Shown: positions 35,114 to 60,399, counted from the stretch's first letter. The stretch is 64,000 bases of DNA from Apus apus (GCF_020740795.1 NC_067282.1:153994858-154058857), one strand, 5' to 3'. The notes: a model not told the origin generated them from the sequence alone. Numbers and translations are program-made.

Positions 35114-38100
35114 TTAGCTCTGTCCATTATGTCTGCTGAAGGTGTTTCCTCCGGGTGGCTGGATCTGGATGGAGTCCAGGAGGGGCCTTAAAGCTTGTCC
35201 AAACGGTCTGAGAAGGTAAAGAAATAAACATCTCAAATAACTCACTTCATGGACAACTTTTGCCATTACTACTGAAGTGCACTCACTTCCTAGAGAGCAA
35301 TCAAACCAACATTGTAGAAGCAAATTTCAAGAACAAACTTCCACTACAAACTAAAGCAAACTAATTTAACCCATTAGTGTTTACTGCTCAATAACTCAGA
35401 ATCTTAAACATGATTTTATATAAGCTCATTCCGAGTCCTAACATGCCCAGACTGCTAATGAGGTGATACTGTGTCTGAAACTGGCTTTTAGCAATTCATT
35501 CTACTTAAGTGTGCGAGCAAAATCCCTGTTACGCAACTGCAGTGCTCCCTTAAGTACCTCATCAATATCGAAGACTGCTAGAAGAACAGCCTCTAGCTCC
35601 CTCAGAAGACAATGGTTCACCATTCAAATAATAATTTCTGTTGCAAGCTGTAGCACCTGGTTTATCTTTCAGTATGACTCACTCTGTTACAGACTTGATC
35701 TGATTTTGAGAGATCAGATGCAGTAAGAGCCCGGGGTAGAAGACATGTGCCTCCCAGATAATGCGATATACCCTTGTAATGAGAAATAAGACCTAATGAT
35801 TGAGCTCAAAACAGCCCACTGGGATCCTAACTAGCTGACATTAAGAAAAAAACCAAAAAGGTTGAGCTGAACTACCAGACAGGAATTCATTTCCTCTTTT
35901 TCCTGTCTGCTTTTTCCATCCAGTCCTAGCTTAAAACTGTAAGGTTAATTTAAGAATTACACCTTCCCCTGCCTCCTCACAAGCAAAGCTGACACCTCCA
36001 ATGCAATTACAGTGCTTTAAGTAACAGACGTGACCTTTAATAGTTACTGGTTTCCTAAGACAAAAAAAAAACTTGCACCATTTTCTGGAACTCTCTATGC
36101 TTGTCTAGTCACACACACACAAAAAACCATCACAAAATAACTAGTTTAAGTTGGAGGCAGAACAACAACCTTCTCTTGTCTTCTTAGCAATGCCAGTGCT
36201 AGTCACCACTTGTCATATGGTGTTATAAGTGTTGAAGTAAAGCAAACAGCATCCTCTCCCTAATCTTAATGCTGATTCTCAGTGCCAGCAGAAACTGGTA
36301 CCTCTGGCTCTGTCAAATGTTGAAGCACTAGCATGAAGCTACACACTGCTGAGGGGAGCAGTATGCATACTTACGTGGCAAGAACTTCAGCTGGAAGGTC
36401 AGTGATGTAGGAAGGGATTTTTTTTCCTGTCAGGAACTGTGCCACTTCATTACTGAAGGTGTTGCAGTTATGTTCAAAGAGGTTGTAAGACTCTCCTCTG
36501 TGCCACAGGAAAGGAATTGAAGTATAAAAAGACAGACTCGGCAGTAAATCTAACAAGCAGAAAAACTCAGACCCCTAACGAGGAACGTCTCCTTACCTTA
36601 GCACTTTTTCCCCCACAAAGAATTCTAAGGCAAATAGATAAAATAAAGATATCAATTCACCCTCAAATTCAATCGAATCAGGGTGGAAAAATGACATCTC
36701 TCTGCATCACTGACTTTACACAATATTTTTGGAGGGTGAGGTCAGGTTCCTTCAATTAAAACCACAGAAAGAATAATGAGAAATCACTGGAATTACCGAT
36801 ATTGAAATATAGCCAGAACACTAAATGCTACTTTTTCCCATTCTTGTGAGAAGTAGACTAGACTCCTTAACAGTCAAGACCTTGCTTTTATTTATCTGAA
36901 AGTTGGCAGCTTTACTACTATGCTTAACATATGACTCATGTGGCAAAGCACTATTTACTGAAATACTTCATATATATTAATTTTCCCTGGTGATTCTCTC
37001 AAAAGCATTTCAGGCAGTAGTACATTATATTAAAAGAAAAAAAAGCCAAAACAACAAACAGTGTGAAAGACTTCCTGACAGTACACTCTCCCAGCCTAGC
37101 TCAAGGCTGGCACACCAGAGGGTTGCCTTGCTGGTAGCTCCTTGTGTATCGGTGCACCAGTTCCAGACTCATATTTGGAGAATACAAATACCACTCCAAG
37201 GAGACAAAGTTTTGTGAGCAGGATTGGTTTTGTAATACCTTTCTCCATGCTTCACCCCTTCCCCTAAAGGCTTTTTTTGTTACACAGCTTTTCTAGTACA
37301 AACTGCTACTTACCGAAACATGGATTCCCCCAAAGAGGAAAGATACTCCAGAAAAATTTCTTCTGTGACTTCAGTGTTCCCCAGGTCAACAACTGAGTCT
37401 GGGGGACCAAGAAGTGTCCCTCCCTGTGAAAATTAACAGCCAGAAGACAATGTTAAATGGACAGACTGAATTATTTTGGAGGACTCTACCGAATAAAGCT
37501 GCTGTGGCTTGTCTAGGCACAAAAGGAGGAACTTTTGGTATGCCTGTCAAGCAAAAAGCCCTACTGGCCTGCACTCAAGAGAACGAGAAGTAGCATGCAA
37601 CTTATGTTTCAGCTTGTGTACTTGGCTCTTTGTGCTGAAAACTCTAAGCTGCAGCAAAATTCTGCTTTAGAAGAACAGGCCACCAGTTTTGCCTCTCCAA
37701 GAACAGAAAGGTCTGACAAGGTATAATTTCGTTTCTTAAAAAGTTGCTAAGTCTGCAGCTGTGGAAGGTGTCCTGTATAGACAAACTCTACCAGCAGAAC
37801 TAAACCCCAACCTGTATTTAGGTGGGCTTATATCCACTGTCCATGCTCCCCTTTCCTCAGGTGCCTGGACTCACCATGGAGAGCAGCCACATTCGGCTGA
37901 AGTCAGAAGCCTCTTTCCACTCTTCTACAAGACAGTGACACAAGCAATTCTGATCAGGTAATCTATCACTAAATTGTCAGAAAAATAAGTTTAACTTACA
38001 GGTGCACAGCTGGAGATTCCTCCACTTCCATAGAAGAATTCATCCTTATGGACTATTATGGAAGTGTGCCTGCCACGGAGAACAGAAAACAGGTGAAACA

Positions 38101-41100
38101 AAGGAAATATTTAACCTAGCACATAAATCACTGACAAATTTGTGTGTTCACGGGCATCATGAAGTGAGTAACTGAAAGAAAAAGTCAATGTGTTTCTGTG
38201 AGTAGGAACAGGATCTGCTGGGACATGAGTGGATATGGAAGCAATGATTATCAAGCTTTCTGTAACTTTCCAAGCAGTTGGGAAAGAACAGGCTCAGCTG
38301 GGTGCCCAAGCATGAAGGAACATAGTAAGAGAGGGACTTCCACAGCAGCATGAAATCTCCAGCAGCCTCTTTCAGCTAAAGGGTTGAAGGTGAAGTCACA
38401 GAGATAGAGCAAGCCCTGCTATCACATTGACAGAAGTGCATATCTGATAGACACTGACTGAGAAGAAGGCCTGACAATCACTAGAGATAAGACCAGCAGG
38501 GAGAAAAAATGGACGGACAAGGTTTTTGTTTCTCTGCTTTCCTTATTAAAAAAAAAAAGTAAAAAGAAAAAAGAAAAAAAACAACTCTTGACAGGAATAA
38601 TAGCAAATTAGGGGGTGTTTTGTAACTGAATGCAGCCACTGCTCTTACATGCCAGAAGGCCTGACTCTGTAATATCTTCTTCCCACCTACTCTTTTACTC
38701 TCAAGTTTAGTCATGTCTGCAATTAGGAGACAAAGTGCTTGGGACAAGGACAACATCCTACTCCCAAAAGTGTAAAAAGTGCACTAAAATGCAACGACTA
38801 CTACCAGTACTTTTTTTTCATGGGGACCACTGAGCTTTGGTGATGTTTAATCAGCACCTGACTGTACATCATCCTACTGTGAATCTGTATTTAGTAACAA
38901 GAAGTGCCTTGGTCTCTCTTCATACCAAAGTGTTCTTAAGACCTGAAGCATATACAATCTCATATTGAAAATACCTTCTATACCACACAGTGTTTAACAC
39001 ACATTATGCAATTTAAATTTAGTCACTTACCAGATACCATCCAGCTGTTTCCCTGTATGCAAAGAAAAGAAGAGTTATTAGCAATGTATTTTCCAGATTT
39101 CAGCCTACTTTTTGTCAGTCACTGAGGAACCATGCTTATTATTTCACTATGACAGTCACACCAAAGATTTAATCCCAGAGCTTCTAAAGAAACAGAATTT
39201 CTTTCAAATGAACTGCTCCATCCACACTAGTGCTGTACTTTTTTCCTCCTGCGTGCACAGGTGGCAATGCCATCCTACCCTGTCAGTGCTTACTATCCTT
39301 TGGCTTCTGTCTACAGACCAAGTAAAGAAACCTCTTACTAGTATTAGTCAGGCTCAGAAGGGTTTCATTTTACTGATTTTATAATTCCAGGCAGTTACTC
39401 AGCATGGAGTATTCACACTTCTTGATCAGTAACTGATAAGAGATCCAAGTTGAACATATGATCTGTGGGCCATTATATCTAGATATTATCCTTTTTTAAA
39501 CGCAGCCTCAAAGCTGTGGTATTATTTTAAAAAATGTCTTATTCAAACGCTTGGTCTTGGGTATTCATCCCCTCTTACTCCTCTGTCAGGGTTACTTTGG
39601 TCTGTGAGTGCCAGGAGTGAATGTGATGCTTCGAAGCAGCAGCAGTTCTTCACAAGTTCTTTCTCTTGAGCAAAACCAGCTTTCTCTTATCCGGGTAAAA
39701 CAGAGGAACAAAACTGATGAGGATAATCCTTCAAGAATTCTGAGAAAAGTATGCTGTGTCCAAGTAAGGAGTAAGCAATCACTACCATATTTTTTCTGCT
39801 GAAGTCTGAAGCAAAACAGGCACAGAGACAGGTACCTGCTTCAGACCAGGGTCACAAAAAGGCAGAGGAAGGGAAAAGGCTGTTGTGACAATACAGACAT
39901 CAGTCGAAGCAAGGACACACATTTCTGAAGTAGGTGGACTGATCTGTCACTGCCAGGGATCCCAGCCAGGCAGCAAGCATATTCACTGTCAACCCGTTGC
40001 ACAGAAGCGTAGGCACAGAGTAGGACGGGGGCCAAGAGATAGTAGCAATGACGAGAGAAGCAGAGCACTGTGTAGCAACATCTCAGAAGCATTTGCTGCC
40101 TCATTAGTGTGTCCCACGCTGTTGGGCTCCTCAATCCTCCAGCCCTGGTTCCACACCTTCCCCTTGTGCTCCAGAGCTGGCAGCAACCAGCTACGCTGCA
40201 GGCCCATCAGCAACACACAAGGGAGGGTACAGTGCGCTGCCCTAACTTCAGCAGCTGGTCTGTGATGGCTCCAGTGTTTGGCTTTGCAGAGTTAGCATTC
40301 TGCACATCCCTTAATAAATTATTACACAACTGTTTCCACTAAATCACTGTTTTCCACTAGGAACTTGAACTTTATCCTTCAGGGCAGAGAAAAAAAAAAC
40401 ATTTCAAAGGCAGCACATACTACAATAGTATCTGTGCTTTTGTAACCTAAATGAAAAAAGGACACTTTAATATTTACTGCCACACACATTTCCAGCAAGC
40501 AGTGAAAGGCCTTCCACTAAGTTTCAACTTTGCACCTAGATTTTGTGTGCAGATGAAAAAGTTGTAGCAGATGCTGACAATGTCACAGGCACTGCCAGGA
40601 ACCTGCTTGGGCAATTCCAACACCTACTTGAAGAGATTATCGCAGCAAAGGCTACCAGACACTGGCCTGCTCTAGCAAGACTGCAGCCAGTAGCTCAAGG
40701 GAGGTGACTTTTTCCCCCTATTCAACACCTGTGAGACTACATCTGGAGTGCCATGTCCACTTCTGGATGCCTGCAGTAGAAAAGACACTGACATAATGGG
40801 CTGGAGCACTTGCTGTATTGAAGAGCAGCTGAGAGAACTGGCCTGTTCAGCCTCAAGAAGAAAAGACCATGAGTTCTTACTGCTGTCTACTACTACTAAG
40901 AGGGTATGAAGAAAAGGGAGCCTTGTTCTATGCAGAGGTGCACAGTGAGAGGCAATGGGTGCTAGTGGGAAAATGGGAAATTCCCAACTCAGCAAGAGGA
41001 AGAAAAAAAGTTACCATGAAGGTGGTCAAATACTGGGGCAGGGGTCCAGAAAGCATGTGGGACCTCCATCTGAGTATCCATGAGATACTCAGAACTCATC

Positions 41101-44100
41101 TGCTCAGGACCCTGAAGAAGCTACTCTCACCAGATCTACATTCAGCAGGACCCTCCAGAGGTCCCTTTCCACCAACATGATTCTGACTGTATGAAGAAAA
41201 CCCAAACCAAATTCAGGAAAGACATTTTGCATTAGACTGAAGTCTATGCCTAAGGGGCTCCTCTCTGGCTGCTACACACAAAATCTGTAGCCAACAAGAG
41301 GCAGCAACTGCCAGGGCAACAACAGAACAGGTCTTGGCAAGTGAAGCTGCCTGTCTTCACAAGGCAGGTCTGGCTGAAGCTGCTCAGCTAGGTCAGTTTG
41401 TGTCAAGCACTGGTTTGATGATCTTGAGAAAGCCAGTGACCTGCTATTTTTGCTTGGCTCATGTAAGACATTAACCAGGCTGGCATTGTGGAACACACAT
41501 ATCAGATCTGCAGTGCTGATGACAATTAGGCACCTGTGGTAGCTCTACAGCTTGCTGCAGATAAAATAAAATCCCTTTCAGCCACTTGTGGACCATGCTT
41601 GGTCACAGGCAATGCAAGCCTCTCCATGGCAACACCACTGGGGAATCACGTAACTAAGAAACCTGCCCTTACTGGACACATACCCATCACCCAGAGACAT
41701 CCAGGACCAAGAACTTCTGGTGCGCTGCTGTAGTTTCCCACACTGCAGAGATGGCTGTTGTCATCTCAACTCCAAACCGACTGACAGGGGAATAAGTCAA
41801 TGGCCACCAGCTTCTGAGGAACTTGGGCAGCTCCCTTTCCTGCTGCTCAGCAGGAATCTCAAAGGTTGTTTGTCTGTTGCATCATGTAAGAGGTTCTGTA
41901 CAGACCTTAATGGACAACATCACCTTCCTCCTGAAGTTTTGCCTCCGGTGGTGATCCTCCTATATGACACTTCTTGCCCTTCTCTCAAACTCAGACATTG
42001 CACAGAACAGGTGACAGCTCACAACCACGGCCACTTCTGACAAGCTCATATAAAGCAACCAGGGTAGCCTGTGATAAGGAGTTACATCTTGCCTTCTGCT
42101 GGACATTGTCCATGATATACAAATTACGCTGCTGGCAGCCTCTGAAGGCTTGGTACACATACCAGCCTCAACAGTATCACCAAGGAAGGATGGGTACTGC
42201 TGTTTTCACAGCCAGCTGCCCAAGTGAGAGCATGAGCACAGTATTGCTAAGGCACAAGCTGTATCCAGGCCTTGCAAGTGGCACTTTCCAATAAAGTTGC
42301 TTCTAGCAGCACTGACAAGCTTAAAAAAAAATTGGAGGTCAAGCTTGCCAGGGAGCCTCCCCAGATAATCCTACAGCACAACAGAGCTTACATCCTGTAG
42401 TCAACTGAGTGGTCTAGAAGAAGGGATTGCAAATGCCATCTAGGATACTGGCAGATACCATCATGTCTCATGCCCTCCCACTCCTTGCCACAACACTCCA
42501 AACTCTCATGGCAGGCTGCCGTGTGGGGAGAACTATACGCTGGTACTGCCACCAAAACATTTGCTCCTACCCTGAGGCTGTCTATAACTACATAGAAAAG
42601 TCTGATTCCCCAGCAATCTGTTTGATCTGCAAAAATCATTACATTGCAGGCATTACCCTGCACTCAAGACCCACAGCAGAGCTAATCCAAATGATGCACA
42701 CACGTAGCACGCAGAACAGTAATGTCCCAATGGGATCTACCGTTCCTCCAGGTGAAACCGGGAAACCGCAAGATGCCTAAGAGTTTAAATATTTCAAGGC
42801 TATTGAGCAGGAAAGAGTGTTGCAAACTCAGATATACACGCTTAATCAGAAACAATCAGTGCACATGGTCAACTTACCAGGTTATCAGGTGTCCCACAGT
42901 AATTGCCCGTGCGCAAGCTCAGCCTGAAGCAAATGTGGAGCAATTCAGCTTAATTTGATCTGCTCCCGTTACGTGCTAATGCAAGTCAAGCTCCCTGGTG
43001 TTTGTCACAGACCACAAACCTAGACCTGGAAGTTACTGTGTTGTATCTGTGACAGTTCAGGGAGATAGCTGGTCAAACTCTGGAAATCCAGTCACATACC
43101 TGATCTATACTTGTTACTGGTTGGGTTTTTGTTTGTTTGGGGTTCTTTGTTTTGATTTTTTTTTTTTTCTTGCTGAGGTGCTTATATAGATCTTTTCTGA
43201 AAATGTTCACTGGAACTCAGGAGTGGATGCCAATTCAGAATAGAGCTGTGTGTGTAAGCATCTCAAAGATTCACATTGTTTGAATGAGGCAGAGTATCAT
43301 CTGGCAAGCAAACAAGTTGTTTTTCTTTGTGTTTGTTTTTTTTTATTTGCTGTTATGTATCTTTACAATGTTCATAGCTCTAATACTTTCATGGTGCTTA
43401 CATGAGACAAACCTATGAGAAAAATAAATCTGAATAAATTAAACAATTCCAGGACTCGCAGCTTACTCACTGGAATGTAGAGAATAACATAGTTAGGTTT
43501 GTTTGTTGTACAACTGACTCATGAGAGTGTCATTGATAGGATACAAGGGCATTTTGAAGGAAGAAAGCAAGCCCACATAATTTTAGAATATAATAAAACA
43601 GGATTACTTCCAAACTTGCATTTATCTGGAAGGCCAAGCAAAAGGGAGATTAGATGCTCACCAATCCATTTTACTGGCACAATTAATTTTGTCACTCTTG
43701 AGGGCCACACAATATAGTTTATTCCTGTGCATTTAAAATATAAAATGAAACTGGCATTTGTATATTAATCAAAATGATTAGGCTGAAGGGCAAAAACGTT
43801 CTGAGACATGAAGGAATTATACAAGGAGACTGGCACTAAGTTTAGCCCTTTCAGAGCTTAGGTCATCCACCCCTCAGCACAACACCACCTGCTCCCAAGC
43901 TGTAAAGAAATAATAGGAAACTTGGTATATTTAACAACATATTTCTGCTCTGCAATGGATATGCAAAAGCCCTAGAAGATCCTAAAAGACCCCCAAAATG
44001 TTGTGAACTGGTCTCCCGTGGAACAGAAAGCAATATAATTTGGTCAACTAGCATGAGTATTTCTAGCAGTGCATTGCTTTGAATATTGTTGCCATTTCCT

Positions 44101-47100
44101 TAGGCCAATCTATTAAGATTCCTGCCCTTGTTGAACTGAAAATTATGCTAATTAGTAAAGCACTTTCTCCCATGTGCTACCCAGGGTGCTCAACTGAAGC
44201 AACAAACTAAGGGAAAGGGAGGAGTCTACATCAGTTCCCTTCTGCTTGAGGTGCCTAGAGAGACAAAGAAGTAGGCTAGATTGGGGGAGGGTAAGGCAAT
44301 GAAAATTAATGCAATCCCTAGCAAATGCTCTGGAGCAAAGCTGATGGAATCTCATGCTGGAGCAACTCACAACTCCTTAGAATGGGTGGAGCAGAGACAG
44401 AGTAATGCACTGGGGCTGGGAAAAGGGGAACAAAGCAGAAGGTACAGCCTTTTAGCAGTTACCTTTTACTGTGATTCCTTCTGGGCTGCAAAGTCCCTAC
44501 AGCTGAAGGCACCACTTAAAAATTTCATTCAACACATACTCCCAGTCAACTCTCCAAGAATTTATACTGCATTAACCAAAGCTGCTGTGGTAAATTAAGC
44601 TCCTGCCCATTGTGAGTCACATGAGCATTAACCTCAGCTATGGAACACAAGAACTTTGACAGCTGCAAGACATTTTCCTTTAAGCCCATGATGCAATAGG
44701 GTTTTAATCTTCCTGAAAGATTTTTCTGCCTTTGGACTACAACATCAAGATTAGCACTGCAAGCTGAACTATTCTGTTTTCCTCTCTACCCTCCACAGAA
44801 TCAGGTGGATTATGTTTTCTGTCTTGAAAACAGAAACCTCACTGCATCCAGGTTAACATTTATTATTAGTTCATGTAGTTGGACAGACTAATGCAGTCTC
44901 ACAGACTGACAATGGAGGAGAGAGGGGGACCAGTACCAGTTGCATGTAGAGCAACAGCACACAAAAAAACCAAACATGCCACTTCAGTTGCCTTTGATAC
45001 CAGAACTACAATATTTGGTCCTTTATATTTTAGAACAGAAATATCCACTGAAAAAAATTACAGAAAACTCACATAAAGAAAGAACAACAAAATTGGTCTG
45101 GGTAGAAAAAAAGAGTCAACTTCTTAGGAAAAGTGAAGATGTGCTCAAGGGGCAGGACTGTCACTCTAAAGCCTGCTCTGAACAGTGCTGTATATAGCTC
45201 TGCCTTCCAGCTTCATAATTAATTGACAATGGAAAGACTGAAAAATTAGGAAAAAACTAAGCAGTGAGAGCTGATCCTTGAATGCTGCACTGACATAAGC
45301 CATAATACTTCTGGATCCTATTAGCACAACTAAAGACACCGTATGGTGATGGTCTTGCAGTGATCAGCCCCACGAGGAGGGACTCATCCCCCTCTGGCAA
45401 GGGGATCTGAGCATGCTAGGAATTGATTTTAGTACAATCAATTACCACATCTGTTTCTTCTCTCTAAAACACATGTATTTCAGTATAGGTGATGTTACAA
45501 AACTATCACTCAAAGCAAAAACATTGTTTCAACCAAACTTGGCATCATCTATGGAAAGCATACAAAAAAGAGATGACAGAGGTTTAGCACCAAAGAATCT
45601 AAGAAATCCTTTCCTCTTCCATTTCTATGACTCCCTGATGATGTACAGTTTATGAGTATCACCGACAAAATATGTGGAAAAATAGCTATTGACCATCTTG
45701 AAGTTGATGTACAGAGAAGTAGCAACAGTTCTTGCTGTTCTTCGAGGGGAAAAAAAAAAAAAGTGTGTCAACGAGGCAAGAACAGTATTGTCTCCATCAC
45801 TTTGCCCTTGGGATGGTTTCTAAAATAATCTGGAGGTATGAGAGAGCTGAGAAGATACTTAACTTGAAGGAAAAAAGGCACAAGCAATTATTTGTTTTAC
45901 AGACAACCCAGTCACTGGGTCCACATGACTCCAAAGGTCCTGCAGTCTGCATTGTCACTGTGACCACGCAGGCCTAGTTGGCCCTGTTCCACAAACACGC
46001 CTGAACTCAGACAGCTGCTGGGCAGTCCTGGCGAGCAACGCTTCCCACACTGCCAGGAGACATGTTCAGAGGTTTTAGTTTTCCTTTTCATTACTCAGAT
46101 TCCTAGAAATTTAGGAATAAACTATATGTCAAGCACAACGTTTTTAAGTTGTTGTTTAGCATAGCATAAAAAGCACCACAAATTAGGTCATGCGCTAAGC
46201 GTTTTTATGTGGAAATTCAGAAAGCTATGAGATCCAAAGATTGACTTTGTGGGTAAGAAGAGAGCTAAAAAGCCTTTGCTTAATCTCTGTGAAGACAGGC
46301 ATGGAGATACATACAGTGACAACCTATTTCTGTACAAGTCTTTGCATGGAGCAGCTCTTTGAAAACAAGACTGGTTAAAATCTGCTCAAGTCAAACATGG
46401 GTAACCATGCACACATGTAATCTGTGATGAAATCATGATAAAACATGGCTGTTATGAACTAATAGGTAAAAAGTTACTACCCTGAGGGCTACAACAGAAG
46501 CAACTCTGACCACACAAAAAAATGTAAGGTTACCCAGTACGGTAAACACGTGTCTCTGAAAGTTGTTGTTGCTAACAGAGAACATCACATATGATCTCTA
46601 TAATATCTTCTCAACTTTGCAAGCCTATTGTTGACATGTATGAGGTCTCGAGCTAAGAATTATTTGGACTTTCATTTTAAGCTTGCAGGAAAGCACAGAA
46701 CCTCCAGGCAGGCCAGATGAGTGAAGTGAATGCCAACAAACTGTAAAACAAGATGACACAGAGCCATCTGTGCCGACACTCAGGCTGTTGAGAAGTCTCA
46801 TCTCACTTAAACTGCTGGTGTGACACGGGCCCGAGTCTACAGGCAACAGGCATAAAAAGCCACTCTCATGTTTCTACTTCACATTTCCAAAACTTCAAGC
46901 AAAACCTGTTTCCTTCTTGTCCCCAGCCCAAGGTTCAGCTGGAAACACACGTATTTCTTGGTAAGACACACGACAAACTTTTACAAACGGTCTGGGAGGA
47001 GAAGGTGGTGAATTGTGCTTCACGAGCCGTGCAAGGCCAAGCCAAGTCCACCCTCAGCACAACATGGAGCCCTTCGAACTCAATAACCTTGCAAACATCA

Positions 47101-47685
47101 GCAGGCTTTCCTCCAGCTCAGCCTTCCTGCCAAGGTGCCGCAGCAGCTGGAACGTCAGGGTTTTCCCCTCGCTCCAGGCGCTAAGCAATACTTCATCATT
47201 AGCCTTCAGCAAATGAGGCCAAGGAAGCAGCAAAGCACGGCTGGGCGGAGAGGCCGGACCCCGCGCACCCGGCGCTGCCGTCCCGCCGGCCACGGAGACG
47301 GGGATGCCGGCGCCAAACCCCACCTCGCCCCGCGGCGCCGGCCCCACGCCAGGCCCGCAGGCTGCCGGACACTGCCGCCCTGGGGTGCCCGTGGCCGCCC
47401 GCTTCCCGGGCGGGCCGCTCCCTCGGGACGGTCGTAACGGGCCGGGGGAGCCGCCCCGGGGGTGGCGGGGGGGATGGGGACCCCGCTGGCCGCGGGCCGG
47501 ACCGCGCCGGACGGTGCGGGAGCAGAAGCCCCCGAGGGGAGGGGCAGCCGGGGCGGGGCCGGTGCCCCCGCCGGTGTCCCCGCCGCGCTCTTACCCAGCA
47601 TGAGGGGGCTGAGGCGCCGGGCCATGCCCTTGGACAGGTCGTACACGTAGAGCTTCACGGGGTGCAGGGCCAGCGGCTCCTCCAT
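35114..47685 (-). CDS. DESI1: deSUMOylating isopeptidase 1 (PPPDE family)
   Basis: Cysteine isopeptidase of the PPPDE/DUF862 family that removes SUMO from selected targets such as BZEL and can help nuclear export. 169 aa (human 168). Exons in coding order: 47595-47685, 39031-39052, 38000-38069, 37314-37423, 36375-36497, 35114-35207 (stop TAA). The sum is 510 nt with a continuous frame; exon 2 is only 22 nt. The catalytic dyad is visible as His39 (GIWHTS) and Cys109 ([11 protein letters not shown]), equal to His38/Cys108 of the mammalian protein with a one-residue offset at the N-terminus. Other landmarks are [27 protein letters not shown]-like [17 protein letters not shown] and [13 protein letters not shown]. 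The start is fixed by homology ([20 protein letters not shown]). It is divergent with XRCC6, with 492 bp between the start codons. Confidence 0.96.
35208..39030 (-). other. DESI1: DESI1 introns 2-5
   Basis: Four AT-rich introns of about 0.6-1.2 kb between the small exons. An A-rich tract lies at 38548-38581. No repeats or genes recognised. Confidence 0.5.
40700..41195 (+). mobile_element. old CR1 LINE fragment
   Basis: About 500 bp, plus strand. Order of CR1 phrases: CACCTGTGAGACTACATCTG, a TGTCCACTTCTGGATGCCTG stretch, CTGGAGCACTTGCTG, CCTGTTCAGCCTCAAGAAGA, and near the end CCTCCAGAGGTCCCTTTCCA with CATGATTCTGACTGTATGA. No open frame; well diverged from the other copies. Confidence 0.8.
41196..42780. 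other. unassigned block in DESI1 intron 1
   Basis: Less AT-rich than its flanks and with several medium open frames on both strands (for example 41720-42040 and 42427-42780 plus, 41272-41496 minus), none resembling a protein I know. At 42291-42296 there is an AATAAA followed about 30 bp later by a run of nine A (42323-42331), which looks like a transcript 3' end. It could be an unrecognised old repeat, a processed copy of an RNA, or plain intron. Confidence 0.35.
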
Positions 47686-48177
47686 GGGGCTGCGGGCGCG
47701 GCTGCCGGGCGGCCCCCGGAGCCGCGGCAGGCACCGGCCGGGCGCCGGGAAGCGGAGGAGCAGGGGAAAGGGCAGCCCGGCTCCCGCGGCACTGCCCGCG
47801 GAGGGACCGGCAGAACGGAAGGGCGACGCTGCCGCTGCGCATGCGCGGCCGCCGGGACCGGCCCGACGGCGCCGTTATGCAGCGCGGCTGCTCCGGCCTG
47901 GGGCGGGGCTGGGGGCGGCGCGCGGCGGCGAGGACGCCTGCCTGTCATTGGCTGGGGGCTTGGCTCCGCCTCCCGCTCGCTCCCGCCTTCTTCCTCCAGG
48001 AACCAATCCGCGCGGAGGGGAGGCGGGGCTTTCCGCCGGGCCGGGGCGGTTGGGCGGCCGTTGGGCGCGGCGCGGGTCACGGGCCGCCCCCCCCCCCCCC
48101 CCCCAATCCGTCCCGCCGGAGCCGCGGGTGCGGGGCCCGGAGCCAGGGGTGCGGGGCCCGGAGCCGCGCCGGCAGCC
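47686..48177. promoter_or_regulatory. divergent DESI1/XRCC6 CpG-island promoter
   Basis: 492 bp between two divergent start codons, within a CpG island of about 47200-48360. It has a perfect palindromic NRF1 site TGCGCATGCGC (47836-47846), an inverted CCAAT (ATTGG, 47946-47950), a CCAAT at 48003-48007 and another CCAAT at 48103-48107 directly after a run of 18 C (48087-48104). Two near-identical copies of GGTGCGGGGCCCGGAGCC lie at about 48127-48165, just before the XRCC6 ATG. No TATA box. This fits a shared housekeeping promoter. Confidence 0.75.
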
Positions 48178-60117
<11,940 letters not shown>

Positions 60118-60379
60118 GCTGGAGCAGAAGGCCCTGGTTGACTTCTGCCTGCTTCAAGTTTCAGTTGTCTTATGTGGATGCTGTGTCTGTTTAATCTTGC
60201 TAGGGAGGAGAAGGCAACTAAGTATTGCTGAATTCAGGAGAGGAGAAACTTGTTACTCTTAGTTGTGAAACATCTCTGGAAAGTTGATTCTGTTCACAGT
60301 AGCCAAAGGCAGAATTAATTCCCTGCTCACTCAGGTCACCCACTGGCAAGTAAACACAGTTGTGCCTTCCTGGTTTCTA

Positions 60380-60385
60380 AATAAA
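60380..60385 (+). terminator. XRCC6: candidate poly(A) signal of XRCC6
   Basis: AATAAA about 260 bp after the stop codon, followed by a T-rich stretch. Further plus-strand AATAAA sequences occur near 61440 and 61522 and might serve longer transcripts. Confidence 0.6.
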
Positions 60386-60399
60386 AGTTACTTTGCACT

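Larger units (their letters stand above)
39053..47594 (-). other. DESI1: DESI1 intron 1
   Basis: 8.5-kb intron. It holds an old CR1 (40700-41195), an unassigned block (41196-42780), a T-rich tract (43131-43170) and otherwise AT-rich sequence with no recognised gene. Confidence 0.5.

Noticed and set aside
42427-42780. 117-codon open frame on the plus strand
   Set aside because: No family recognised, no splice signals, and overlapping frames on the other strand are as long. Kept only as part of the unassigned block.
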